Positions 36,685 to 49,537 of a DNA stretch of 64,000 bases are shown here, in pieces. Within the stretch, counting starts at the first letter, position 1. Every line of letters begins with the position of its first letter. This DNA is from Oscheius sp. JU75. Lineage: Eukaryota; Nematoda; Chromadorea; Rhabditida; Rhabditidae. The notes beneath the pieces are model-generated. The model was not told where the DNA came from and made no database searches. It saw nothing but the letters and a program-made list of their open reading frames with translations. The translations under genes and the position numbers were made by a program. The stretch lies in contig JASJZC010000005.1 in NCBI GenBank assembly GCA_037178855.1, positions 5,084,001 through 5,148,000 on the forward strand, given 5' to 3'.

Positions 36685-39269
36685 CCTAGCACAGGTTCAG
36701 TGTTGACGGTCGGAGAGTCGGATGTCGCATCGTAGACGTCGAGTAAGCTGCAATTAGACACTTTAGAGTCGAGACTACGTTAGTTATTCTGTTTCTATCA
36801 CATGGTCGCGTGATTGCTCCGGACTAAAAGTCGACAGGTTTTGGACATTAACATACTTTTCAAGCCAGTTACATACTCTTCATTACGGTCAAAGAGGCAA
36901 AATGAAAAAAGATGCGTTGGGGAAATAAAGATGATTCTCCAATTATGTGTGACAGACGACTAAGTGGTCATTACAATGCGAGAGACCTTTCGGATCGAAT
37001 AATGAGACTGGCTGGACCAATTGAATGGAATAAAGTGACATTCCGAGGTGCAAGTTACCTCGAAATCTGAAAGCAACTGAACCGAGAACAAGCCGGAATT
37101 TCAACAAAGATCAGTCGACCCTAGAAAATGGGTCTGACCCTACTGAAAACAGTTATTATGGTTCATGCAAAAGCTTATTGTCAGGAATCTACAAATTGTA
37201 GGTTCGGCATCTTCTGAGAAAAGATAAAGGTTACTCTGTCCCTGAACAGTTCTGTTTACCAGTAGGACTGCACTGGACAATGATAGACTACAGGAAACGA
37301 CCATTGAAAACTACTGGGTCGAGACGAAGAACTTTCGGGACAAACAGACGCTTTAGAATAGACTGGTTCAGATACAGGAAACTAGAGGGATATTTAAAAA
37401 GTTAATCTGAAATGTTACTTGAGCCAGGAAGGCGCGGCTATTCTCGGAAAAATCTCCATTCCAGAAATAAGCTGCTCTTTACGGATGAGGAGAGTCGTGT
37501 CAAATTTCGAGAGGAATGTTTTACCGACAGAATACAAAATGAGTCAGATGGAGTGTAGAGAGATCATCTGTCATTTGATCACTGTCGTGAATAATTATGA
37601 CGGGTAGACAAAAAGTGCCCGAAGAAGACAAGGTTTCAGCTGTTTTGAGAAAGATGTCTGACTGAAGAAGCGCTCTTTTTGAAATGTGTTGGAGTTGTGT
37701 ACGGATGGAAAACTTTCACCCTTCTGAAGGCTCAATTTGGGCCATAAGTATGACGAAAAGGAACTCATTCCATTGGATTATATCCGACAGGATTGGGCAA
37801 GGTCTTCTTCTATTTTTGCCCGGAATGAGGGGAAAGAATGACAGTGTTTACTACCAGCAACTCCAAAAGATTTGTTATCCACATACAAAAGCAGACACCT
37901 TTTCTGTTCCTGTTTATCCTGACAATGAGTCAAATCAAAGAGGCATGTCAAACCTCCCAGACTGTCCTGTGAGAAAAGAACACTGTTCACTCTTTTTAAA
38001 ATATACGAATTAGCTGGACAAACTGAGTATTACTACGAGAAATGTGAACTGCCAGATATAGATTAAGGAAGCAGCAATTAGCCGGCGATTGGGGACAGCT
38101 CTTTTCGACAAACATCGATGAGTAAGCGCTAACAGGTTCGAATCTACAAAGATAAATGTCAGACTGAAAAAGGAGGCATCAAGCTGTTGAAAAAAGGGCT
38201 CTCCTCCCTGAATTAATAAGCAGCTCGAGTCGAGTTCACGGTTGGTTGATAGAGTCCCTGACGCAGTTCCTTCCTGTTCCTAACTCCTAACAGAAATGCG
38301 ATCTTTCCTATGATTCATAGAGGGAGAGTCCACCCCGTATTGACTCGTTAGCTTATCTACTAAGTTGCCTTCCGAAACAATAAACAAATCTATTTGTTGA
38401 AGGACTTTAGTGTATCGAGAGTTGAATCAGATATGAGAGATAGGTGCATGTGATACACGGAACTCATTAGTAGCCTGGTCACTTCTTCTCTCACTTTTTG
38501 ATGTCGAATCCCAGAAGGCAGCGCAAGTCTCAAGCTGATTTATAAAAGGAATGAAATTAACCAAATATTATTATTATACTTTTTTGTAGATATTTTTTCG
38601 ATTCACTAGATAGAACAGTATTTCAACGGTCTTTCGGTCTTAGGTATAGAGAAGTAAAAAGGACGCGTGTTGCGAAAGTTTCTTTGAAAAGAGCCTGATT
38701 GGGCTAGAGAACACTATAGTCAAGAGGTCCCGGAAATATCTGTTCGAATAAGGGTAATTGCAAAGAGAGATCCTAAAAGCTAGAGAGTGAGAAGGTGACG
38801 TCTAGACGGAATGAGGCGATCCGAAACAATCAGATGAAGGGGATTGTTGTGTTTGTGTCGGGCTTATACGGGATGCGTAGAACTATTTGTGCGAGCATTT
38901 AACCGAACAAAAGATGAACAAACAGCCATTTGGACAATCAGAGCTAACGGATGAACACGACACCTAGGGGGAGAGAAGGAAGGGAGGGAAATGACGAGAA
39001 GGAGGCATTCACTCTCGAGATTATTAGCTTGATCAGACACAATGGTCGAGCGCCATGAGTCTGCTTTTATAATGAGGCGAAGACCTTGCAATCCGAATCG
39101 GACTGACATACAGACCAATGAGTCAGCCGGGAATTTTAACATTTCCGACAGAACACTAACTATAGGAAATAACTCTTGCTAGCAAAGACATCGAGCCGTG
39201 AATCAAATTACACGGCAGGATAGCCCAAGCTACTTACCATAAGAAGATGGTCAAGGTCAGCAGCAGCAT
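36685..39269 (-). other. Candidate distant 5' exons of the GPCR
   Basis: Exon 36747-36685 (LLDVYDATSDSPTVNTEPVL; acceptor tctaattgcag, donor gtgagt) joins in frame to the receptor's first exon through ATTGGTCCTC. Exon 39269-39238 (MLLLTLTIFL, strong donor gtaagt) ends in phase 2 and fits it. Together they would give the receptor a hydrophobic, signal-like start. The 2.5-kb sequence between them shows no gene. The linkage is inferred from phase and signals only. Confidence 0.4.
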
Positions 39270-40682
39270 GACCAAGAGGAGAAGACAGAAGTTGGTCTAA
39301 ATCTGAGAGTTTTTGATGGAGGTATGAGAAGGAACTGAACGAAAAATGATGGGATGACTGCTGGGAACAAGAGATGAATCCTGGACTGATTGAATGCAAT
39401 CAGAGGACACTTTGATCGGAAGGAGACGAAGATCAGAAACACGTGAGAGTTCTTTTCTCGATTTATAGTCATCCCACACGGTTATAAAACTGCCCACGAA
39501 CAGAGTGAGTTTTCAATATACCGGATCCTATTCAGAAAAGGGCGAAACTGTCAATACCACTGACACTACCGCATTTGGTACAAAACAATCAGAAAAAGAG
39601 ACAAAATGGTCGGCCGGAGACGTCGAGGATATGGCCTCATTTCTACGTAACTCGTGTTTGCCGTCTTCGCCAATTCGGCACATCGGACCCGCCAATTTAG
39701 GGACACAATTAACAAAAAATAATTCTGATGCAATAGGGTATCTGAAGAAGAGAAAGAGCACTGTTTGTTCGTTTCCTCGTCCTTCTGTTTAGATTTGCCG
39801 TCGCGAGTACAAATTCAGTTGCAATGCCATTTGGATAAAAGCCATTCTCGGCCAAAGGTCTGTTTACTCATCGGAATGCTCACATCGTGAAAACACGCTC
39901 TTAGAAGGGCTCCAAAATCCCATCGAACTTTTAATAGATTCAGTCATTTCGAAAGTCTGTGACTCTATTAGAGCATTTTCACTATTTTGCAGAAAAGAAA
40001 GTCTGCAAAAGTTTTCCGGTCAGAAGTAATATTGGAATACGCAAGTCACAACTAGAGTGTCGTCTCCTCTTAGATTTCTCTCATCTCTCTTGCAAAATTA
40101 AAAAGTAAAATGATAGGGAAAACAGCTCGTAATCGAGAAGTGAATCTACTAATTGAGTCGCGCAGAAGCAAGCTCTCGGCTAGAAATCAAACAGCGAAAC
40201 CGAATACTCTCGAATCATCTTTGCAAGTATTAAGTACACTGTGTTGAAACAGGTAGCCTGACTCAGATGAGAATATGATAATAAAGTCGACGAAATGGAT
40301 CCGATCCCACGGGAATGAGTATGTTTCGGCAGGACCGGCAAAATATCAACACGGCTGAGAGGTTGTAGAGTCTACTTATTTTCGCTCTGAAAGATTAATG
40401 CCCACAAGTTTCAGTTTCTACTCCCATATTCTCTAAAATAAATCAAAAGTCTATCTCACCTGCTTCCTGCTCGTCCTAGAGTCGCTATCGAGACGATTGG
40501 GCCACTCTGACCAGTCTCGGGAATGCGTTAACGAAGGAGTCTTCCGACGTCACGTGAAACTCACAGCTATTAACTCAATCACCTCGGAACTTCCCCTCCT
40601 TCGGGCGATGACTACAACCTTAGGAAAATAGGGAAAGAAACACAGCAGTTACGGTCTTTATTGGACTCGATCACTTGATCTA
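39270..40682. other. Intergenic stretch, no gene seen
   Basis: This stretch separates the candidate GPCR 5' exon from the 3' end of the kinase gene. It contains short AT- and purine-rich frames only. The 39505-39792 frame on the + strand lacks any recognisable domain and looks like chance. Confidence 0.35.
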
Positions 40683-41780
40683 TTAGAAGGCTTCGGCCGG
40701 AGGAGTGCACTCGAATTCGGTCTCGGGTGGCGAAGTGATGTCGAGCTGGAGAGAAGTGGGAATCTTGGAGGAGGCGAGATGCGATTGACCGAGTTCCCCA
40801 ACATGCTGGGCCTTGTTGAGGAGTCGTTTGTTGCTTTGCCAATCGAGAGGTTCTTTGAGAGTGCAGCCGAGATGTTCTGCAGCATGAGCGAGGAGTTTCT
40901 GCAACTGACTGTAGTCAGGTCGCTCGTAGTACGAATAGCCGTCGATCATGGTCATCATGTGGTCCAACTCAGGAGGCAGACGAGCGAAGAAGACTGCTCG
41001 TCCATCAGTCCGCAGTTTCCTCTTGTAGTCGGCCATCTCTTGATGAGTAGTCAAATGAGCCCATGGCAAAGTGCCTTCCAATAGTTCACAGGCCATGTAG
41101 AACCAACTCTCGAGGTCATCCTTACGACTCTGTTCCTTGTTCTCGTGCGAGTTCAATGGCGCGTACTGGAAGGTGCCCATGAGCGGAGCCTTTTCTCTCG
41201 GAGCCAACAGCTGTCCGTTGCTATCCGTGTACTTGCGAGCGAATCCAAAGTCGAGCATGTAGACAGTTCCAGCGCCAGTTCCGAGTCCAATGGCGAAATT
41301 GGGAGCTTTGACATCACGACAGAGCCAGCCGGCCTCGTGGAGACTCTCGAGTCGAGCCAATGTCTGTCCAAGAACTTGCAGAGCAGTGGAACTACTGAAG
41401 CATTTGTCTGGCAACGAACGACGCAGTTTGCCTAGATCGGGTCCGACCAATTCCATGACACAGTACTTGTAGTAGTCAGTCCGTCCAGCGGCTATGAATC
41501 GTGGGAATCCTTCGCGACCCAGCAATGCCTTCAACACCATCACGTCCAGTTTGAGCAGTCGACGCCACGATTCGCCTTCCTTCTCGCATTTCATCGCGTA
41601 CTTTTTCTTCTTCTCCGATCCAACCAAGTAGACGTCCGAGAATGGACCCGAGGCTAGCGTCTTCAGCACCACCCACCACTCGTCCTTCCCGTTTGTGATC
41701 CTCGTCCCTACCTATTTATTTTTTGGATCTTGAAAAAGTAGAGTTACCTGGGGCATTCTCGAATCCACTTGGCCATCCAT
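40683..41780 (-). CDS. CK1/TTBK-like protein kinase, nematode type
   Basis: Serine/threonine kinase of the casein-kinase-1 superfamily, close to tau-tubulin-kinase-like worm expansions. Two exons (41780-41748 and 41711-40683) give 353 residues. The N-terminus MDGQVDSRMPQVGTRITNG leads into the glycine-loop region LASGPFSDVYLVGS; the ATP lysine is in YAMKCEKEG. The catalytic loop is CRDVKAPNFAIG, with Cys for the HRD histidine but Asp kept; DFG is intact (LDFGFARKY), followed by MGTFQYAPLNSHENKEQSRK and DDLESWFYM. It is therefore probably active. The single intron and compact form resemble retro-expanded nematode paralogues often expressed in sperm (inference). TTTATT at 40657-40662 is AATAAA in its sense, 21 bp past the stop. 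Confidence 0.88.
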
Positions 41781-41938
41781 CTGCTTCTCGATTCCAACTG
41801 ATTGCATTCGGTAATTCCGTTTGCTTTTGTTGCATAGTATTCAAGGAAACTGTTGCTTACTAAATTGATTTTCAAAAATCTAGTTTAAAATGTCCTCGCG
41901 TCTCTGTCTGTCTGTTTGTGTGTCTGAAGCCATTATTG

Positions 41939-41974
41939 CAATTAGTGTGCACTACGTTGTGCGCACACTAATTG
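41939..41974. repeat. Perfect 12-bp inverted repeat
   Basis: CAATTAGTGTGC (41939-41950) is repeated as its exact reverse complement GCACACTAATTG (41963-41974), with a 12-bp loop. It lies 159 bp upstream of the kinase start, so it could be a dimeric factor site or form a hairpin. Confidence 0.75.
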
Positions 41975-43051
41975 TTTGCAAGTCGCGTCAATTTGGGAAT
42001 AAATTTGTTGAAACAATGTTGATCCTGTAAGGGTAGCTCGACTGGAGCGAAACTTGTAGGCGAGTTAGAGTAAAAGGAAGGAGACCGAGACAGGCTGACA
42101 GAAGGGTCTAGAAATCGGGGCAAAGAAGGTTATAATTGTCATCGAGCCCCTGTAGGAGCGATAGCATTACTTGGATAGCGAGTTGGGTTCGAGGGTGAGC
42201 AGCTTATTTCTGATTGTTGACAGAACAGTTTTTCAGCTTCTTCGTGGCACGATCACTTCCTTCGCATCATGCCCGAAACTTAGGGATTGTTTTCCTACGA
42301 GAGCAAACCAACCAAATTGACGAAAACAATAAAACTTTCGGCAGAGATTACGGGATTCGCTCATCCCGCAAAGACTCTATACAGATTGATCGCTGTTCTT
42401 TTGTTGACACAAAGTACCCCTCCTACTTGTTGCTGTGATACAACTTTTGCCAACCTGAGCATTAGTTTCGTCACCTATGACTCTGTTCGTTACTGCACAG
42501 TTTCCTCTTCAGAGTAAAAGAAAGAAAAACAAGTGTATGGTCTTCATTTTGTACGAACGTGTTTGTAGTAATACTGGTTGAAAGAAATGCAAAACTGAAC
42601 GTGTGTCATGGCGAGATGGAAAGAGAATTGGTTGATAAAACTAATACCTGGAAGATGAGTGGGAGAAAAGGAATAAAACCAAACCATTAGAAAACATCTC
42701 AGCTGTACACAAAATAATAAGAACGATATAAATGAACTATAGGGTAGGAAATTCAGTAAGAAGAAGTACAAAAGTGAGAACCAGTAGCCAGTCACTTTCG
42801 AACGAAATAGAATAAATATATGGAATAGAATCGTCTCTGTAAGGCGGGGCCTTGAGAAGAGTGAAATATTGCACACGAAAATAGAAAAAATAGTTTGGAG
42901 GGAGGACCGGAAAACAGGAACAGCTCACCAGGGGAGGCACAAGGGGTGAAAGAATATACATCAAGATAAAGACTGTCGGGAGATTCCTTGATAGTCAGGA
43001 AACACGCAATCTGAAAGATTCATGATGAATTTGGGACAAACAACGACGAAC
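41975..43051. other. Spacer, 3' flank of the phosphatase gene
   Basis: Lies between the kinase promoter and the phosphatase stop codon; both genes are on the - strand. The left-hand part probably contains the kinase promoter, and the AT-rich right-hand part the phosphatase 3' untranslated region. No recognisable coding sequence. Confidence 0.35.
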
Positions 43052-44506
43052 CTATTCAAAACTCTTTGCGGAATGAGCGCTGCTTTGAGGTGAAGCAGAA
43101 CAGCTTGTAGGCGGAGGAGTCAGAAGACCCGAGGCGGCAGCTGCAGCTTCGACAGCACACGAGGGAGATCGCGGCGGAATCGACGAATAAATCTGAAACC
43201 TATTCATAAGAAACACTGTATGCAGGTTTTGATTGTATAAATTAAAGAGTGCTGACCCCTGTTCCTTGACTAACGATTCCTAGATGTCTCTGATAGTCCG
43301 TAAGTTGTCCCATGAAGTGAAAATTGGGAGCAATGGCGGCATTTCGACGAAGCACGAAATCATAGGCGTCGTCAAGACAGCATCTCAAATTCGGGTGTTC
43401 ACAAAAGTGAAACCGAACTCACTTCTTCGTGGACATGATGTAGGCGAGACAGATCGTGACACTGCGCGAGATCCCGGCCAGACAGTGAACTAAGCAAGCA
43501 TCTCCTTTGCTTTCCGCTTCAGATATGAAGTTGATTGCAGCTGAAAATTAGCATAAAAACTGGTGAATTGGGGGAAACCTGGGAAGAATTGGACTAGATT
43601 GTGCGAGCTGTTGTCATCGACCGAAATACGGAGATAATTGAAGCGGTGATCTTCCTCAAGAGCATTGGGCAGATTCGACGTTACGTTGATAATGTGATGA
43701 ATACCCAAGCTAAACACTAAATAGCAAATGTAGAGAAAAAGGGTACCTTTCAAGTAGATCGACATTTCTGGCAGTTTCGGCATTTCCCAAATACAAATGT
43801 GGTAGTATCTGAACCGGGAAATTCTGCACTGGACGTGGTTCTGGCTCAATTCTCAGGGAACTGAAAAGGTGTTTTTTGGACAAATAAAAAGGAATCTTAC
43901 GTAAGATTGAGACAGCCAACATCGCTAGCGAAACGTTCTCCACGATCGACGGACCCATCAGTGAACATAAAAGGAGCAACAGCACTCAGTCGTTGAATGT
44001 TATCTGTAAAAGCACATGTAAAACAGGTTACTCTAGCAACAAACCGTCGAGAATAGCAAAATGGTACCCGTCCTTCCTCAGAGCTTTTGCCAGAGCAGAT
44101 GATGTGGCTGCATCGTTGCCACCGATTCCTTAATTTTTCGTATAAGTTGAGCTCAAAATACAAAGCACCTGGTATAATGACGACGTTCATAGAGGGATCG
44201 GATAAACGCGGCGAGACGTTGGATAGTGCAAGAGTTCCTTGTTGCAGACGGCGAAACAGTACTGTTGGCAGGCGAATTCTAAAATTACTTTGGAGTAATT
44301 CAATAAACTTTCCAAGTAATATTTTTCCCAATCTTAGCTGGAAAAACAACGGACCTGTGTGCGTTTTTGATTGCAGGGCCATCGGAACGGCAATCCAATA
44401 TGTAGACTGAATGGGGATCATTCTTCATAATATGGACGAACTGCTCTCCATCAACCCGCTCATCATGAAGAGATGTAGAAGCACAGGGAGTCGGGTTTGA
44501 GACCAT
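43052..44506 (-). CDS. MAP kinase phosphatase, DUSP6/LIP-1 type
   Basis: Dual-specificity phosphatase expected to inactivate ERK-type MAP kinases; the C. elegans relative is LIP-1. About nine exons give roughly 360 residues. The N-terminal rhodanese/CH2 domain includes [10 protein letters not shown] and [20 protein letters not shown], the latter matching the RRLQKGNLP region of DUSP6. The catalytic domain begins [17 protein letters not shown]. It has the general-acid loop ([10 protein letters not shown]), the P-loop [12 protein letters not shown] (HCx5R intact) and [16 protein letters not shown] at the end. A 47-residue Ser/Ala/Pro tail closes the protein. The start ATG is three bases past the acceptor atatttcag. 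Complete and apparently functional. Confidence 0.92.
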
Positions 44507-47500
44507 GCCCTGAAATATTTTGCATAATGGGAAGCGACTGAAAGGACGAGAATAATAGAAGAATCACGTGAGTTCTACGAGTTCGAAAACAATGGATGAA
44601 AGAAGCCTTGATTTTGCTATAAATAGGACTGTGTTTTGACAGAAATTGTGGAGATAAAAATGATTTAATTGGACGTGAGAATGTCGCGTACTTTATGAGA
44701 AACCCGAGGAAATTCCCACGTTGCGTGTAGGTGGAAAGGGCTATACGAGCCGGAATACGCAATTGTGCCATATTTTTGTAGCAGAAAATAAAAAAGGAAA
44801 TGATCTTGATCAGATTGCGGTTTCTTTCCTACGTGTATATGGAAGTGCTCAGGCGGCGGTTATGTTATCAACTGATAAGAAGGGGGACCGGGAGAATGCG
44901 ACTTTCCTATAGGAAAACGAGCTGCCAGACAAATGTTAGCAAATAGAATCGTGTTCTGTGTACGTTGTCTGTATGAGCAAGGCATTGGATCTCAAAAAAC
45001 CATATTTCAACAAGAGCTATAAAAAGTAAACAAAGGGGAAAGCTGCTTGACACGAGAAGTCTCCCCTGAGATAAGATGCTTCTCCGGTGGGTGGATTCTG
45101 TGCCCGCGCAATTATCTGCGAACATATTCGAGCTGACTTGCGGGGGCGACGATTTACAGCTGGAAAGGGGAAGGAGAGCCATTTTGTTAGAGTGCAGGCG
45201 AGGGAAGTTTGTTTACGCATGCTCTTGCCTCTATGAAAGACGCAACGTCAAAATAATTTATTTTATCATCTAGTTTCTCACATAATGAAGCCGTTGTGAC
45301 GCTGAATGAGGGCGAAAAAAAGAGCAACACCCACATCCCGTCTGATTCATGTAAAGAGCGTTCTTCACAACATATCAAACTTCCTCATAATTTTGTGTGA
45401 CAAATACGTAAGTTACGTGCATATTTAGATGTCCTATGGAAGGTACAAAAAGGGATCGTAAAGGGAAAAAAAGCAGTAGAAAAATGAAAATGTTTCTATC
45501 GTTTTGAACTTCGCGCGTTCAATCCGTTTTATCCAGAACTGCCGCGCATTTGAATTTCTTAATTTCTTTATACTTTCTCGACCCAGAGATCACAACTGCC
45601 AGACAGGATGGTCATTTCTGCCTCGGCCCATTCATCGTAAAGTCCAGTGGCCGGGAAAATAGCGGCGCGTTTCCGGCAGTTGCGAGGCTATGCTGTACTA
45701 CTAAATTACTACGGGATCGCATACACGGACGACTGGTTCTCTATGTTAATTAGCTTCTGAGAGTTTCGCTCCGAGTTACTCCAAAATAGAGACCTTCTCT
45801 CGACGGGTGGCACTCAAAGACGCCAAATTGCTCCCGAAGGACTAGGAAACATTGTGGCGTAGGTGTGTCAGGCGGCCGAAATTGTTAACAAATGCGATTT
45901 AGTGGGCGTGAAGAACTAGGCTCCAGCTGATTTTGAGGGATACGAGATCAGAATAGGACATCGAGAGGGAAATTAAATAGAGACTGAGTTTCATTAGGCC
46001 CAGTGTCACTAACATCTGTGATTCATTTAGCGGGAATCGACGATCTTCCCACGGTCCAGCGAATACATACAAAAAGTGATTCATCCACTCTTGCTATACA
46101 TTTTTCATAGGTTGCCCTCTTCCCAGTGCTTTCTTGCAACAGCATTCGAACAGAATGAAATCCGATAGAAAGTCAACTATAGAACACTTGTGGAAATGAG
46201 TCCAAAACTTCAAGGGCCGATTAGGGGCCTAAAAATGCCTAAGGGGCGGATTAAATGGGACAGGAGAGGGAAGAAGCTGCGGAAGAGACCGACCACGGAG
46301 AGCGAAGCCATAAAAGCGCGGCCCATCGCCATACACACAAATCATGGCCGACGACCGGAAACGATACGAAAAGGAACAACTTTTTGGGCGAGGGCCATCG
46401 TGAGAGGAAGAAGCTCAAAGACCGGACCTATAATCCACTCATCTCTCTATCGTGGGCCCCCGTTTTCTGTGAAAACATATGAAGAGACTAATCTCTACTT
46501 TCTGGAGATTTACTAATCGTACGATTTCTCCTACGTCTGTTGAACAAATTAGGAAAGGTTGTGAACACAACATCTGTTATGAAAGGAGAGATGTGACGAT
46601 GCAAATGACAACAGAGTTCGGCTCATTCGGGCAAAAAAACAAGATTAATCCAACTGGAAAGAGTCTCACAGTTTTTTTTTTTGAAAATTGAAGAGACTGG
46701 CGATCAAGGGGAGGTTGAAAGACAAGAGTTCCCAGAGGATTTGGTCGAATGTCCCTTCAACTCGGGGTCAGGTGTGCCCGGCCAGAAAGAGACCAACTGC
46801 CGCTTACACCCACACGCGAGGGAGGCGGAAATGAACAGCCCTCCCTTATCGGGAGCATCGCCTCGAATTGTTTCCAAATATTTCAAAAAACCATTCTTCT
46901 CGAGAGTTCAGTAGCCCTTAACAGAATGAATAGTCGTCCGAAAGCTTTTAAAAATGCGGAAGACTGAAGGAGGAAAAGCCCACAAAGAGACGATTGTCTT
47001 TCATGTCTCGTGTCAGAAATAGATCTACCGCCATAACGGCGAGATAATGAACGTATCAAATAAACAAATGGGCTTTTTCGTCGTCCTATCGTCTAGCTTC
47101 TAAACGACGCCTCGCAAATCAGGGCCCTCTTCTCTTCGGTCTTTGTCAAAGACGACTATCACGTTTAAACTAAACCACTAAAATTTTATTTTAAAAACTC
47201 TTGTGCAGGTTTCGGGACAAGAGTTTTTCGAAAACGTTGATGTCACAACAAAAAGACCGAATGATCGGTAGGTGTTCTCAGTGATTATGAAAATTACGAA
47301 ACTACGAAAATGGATAATTCACCTGCTTTAGAGAAATGCGGATGGGAGAACCTTTTATCTCAGCAGTAACAAAGAGTAACAGCAGTCCGAATAGAAGTCT
47401 CGGAGGCGAGAGCGTGGAATTTTGAATCTCGGGCCAGAAGAGGAAGCACAAAAGGAGCGCGAGCACTAGCTGAAAAACAACTACTCTCGTGTGGGACAGG

Positions 47501-49537
47501 TGGTTTTCTTTTATCAAAAAAGAATGAGTTGGAACTTTTAACAGAGGACAAAGTGTTGCCAATAATAAGCTGAACAAACGGGTATGCCACGCCGACAGTG
47601 GGAGGATTTGAACAAAACCCTTCCGAAGGATAAACAGAACACGTTGCGATCTGGTACGTGACATGCGGCGATCTGTGGAACAGAGTCAAAGTTTCAGCGG
47701 GTTGAGAGTAGGTCAGATGATGAGAGAGAGCCAGAATTGAAGGGCACTGAACAGTGAGGACAGAGATGGGAATATCAACGGAATACGTAGGGTTAAAGTT
47801 ATCAGAATTGAACTTCTATGAGCAGAGCACTAGTCAAAAGACGTCCCGAGCTGACTCATCTCTTCCTACCAAATCAAAAGAAAAAGTGTAAAGTCTAGGA
47901 AAATAGTCCAGACACGTCAGTTGGCTGAAAGAAGTTCAAAGACACGATTACTATTGCAACGAGGAAAATAGGGTCCAGATGTTGACAATAAGTCAGGAAC
48001 AATTTCCGGACAAATCTCCTGTTTACTCATCTGCTAACAGTGTAAATTATCGGTCTAGAGTGTTTTCTTAGGAAAAGTAGGTCACCTGATTAGCTCTTTG
48101 GCTACACTTGACTCTAGGCTGAAGTGAGCAGAGACAAACAAAAACATTTTGTTAGTTAGGATCCACACAATGAGTAGTTGAGAGGAAGATTCGAGCGAAA
48201 ACAATTCTACAGGAAAGTAACAAACTAACACTATGTGAAATACATAAAAAAAAATATGCTATTAATAGGGCCGGAAATGAGACCAACTGGAAAATAACTA
48301 TACTACTATATGGTCGTCGATCAACACTGAACAATTAGTAGTTGTGTTTACTCTTTAAACAGGTAAGTAGGAGTAACTTTGAAAGAAAAGTAAGAGTACA
48401 CGTACCTAGGAAGAGATTGAAAACCATTTTTTGATGCTTGACTGCAGAAATCTGCGGTAATTGTCCCCAGAAAGGGAAGTCGTGACAACAACTTCGCAAA
48501 GACATAAACAGAAAAAGGCTCCAGTAAATAGTGGGTGTGTGAGGAATAAAAACAAAAAGGAGGCGAAGGGAAACAAAAGACGAGAGGGAGAGGGCATCGA
48601 GTAATTTGATCGTCCCTGCGTGCACCCCCCACGATCGACGATGACTACTGCAGAAGTTGGAAATCAACTTTTCGAGGAAGAAAAAAAAGAGGAAGTGCCT
48701 TCTGAAAAAGCCGATACGCCCACCACATAAGTCTTTTTGACGGAGTGGCTGTTTTGCTTTCTCGAGTCGACTGGCTGTGTCACGCCGAACCAAAAATAGA
48801 TACGACCCCCGGGGATATCCTGAGGGAGCGAGGGTGGCCAGCAAATAGTCAGAGATCTGCTCATTCATGACCGATCGAGTCTCTAAATAGACTGGAGGTC
48901 AGACGAAAAGGGTCTGCTGTAGAATGGCCCAGGGAATGCCACTGAGAGTCAGTCGAGAGTTGACAATCTTTCATCTGTTGTCCGAAGACCTGACTCAGCG
49001 ACTTGTAAAGGAACTTTCCCTGCAGCTGTTCCGTCTGCAATTCTTCAATTACAGTTTGCAAAACGAGTAAGACTTCCTCGTAGAATAAGAACACAAATGA
49101 CGTTTTGCACTCCGACGAGTGTAAAGAAGAAGAATGTTACGTAGCTGTTTTTGATCGCTCCCTGTTACGGAAAAAGAATGGTAATCCGGTCTGTTGGAAC
49201 AGATTAGCGGACAATACTGACGAATTCGTTCTAGTGCCCTTTCTGTTGAAAGCTACGAATCCAAGTTTCATAATGTACTGAACTCGAGCAGAATGGAGTT
49301 ATTTCACGAAAAGGTTGCTTCACTACTTCACAAGAAAGAAGGTCGCGGATAATTTGAAGCAGAGAGAGGGCGTCGACACGAGACGAGCTGTCGTCGGCGA
49401 TTTGTCAGAATTGACGGATTGCCCCACAGGTGGCCAACTTGGGAAAACAGACAGAGAGAAGCTGGCCTCGTTTTTCAAAAGACATTTATTGTACCCATAT
49501 GATGTGAAGATCATGTTGTGAGATTCGGTGATTCCTA
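44507..49537. other. Five-kilobase stretch, no gene resolved
   Basis: No complete gene was found. On the - strand, 47467-47323 looks like an exon (acceptor tttttcag, donor gtgaat) and about 48440-48410 could be a first exon (MVFNLFL, donor gtacgtg), but I could not join them into a sensible protein. A 177-codon open frame at 48335-48868 (-) has no recognisable domain and is probably chance. Confidence 0.35.

Noticed and set aside
39505-39792. 95-codon frame on the + strand
   Set aside because: No domain, no splice context and no neighbouring exon; treated as chance.
46190-46516. 108-codon basic frame on the + strand
   Set aside because: Arg/Lys-rich by composition only, with an overlapping frame of similar length and no recognisable motif.
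48335-48868. 177-codon open frame on the - strand
   Set aside because: No domain, Phe/Leu/Ser composition typical of AT-rich antisense, and no supporting splice or start context.
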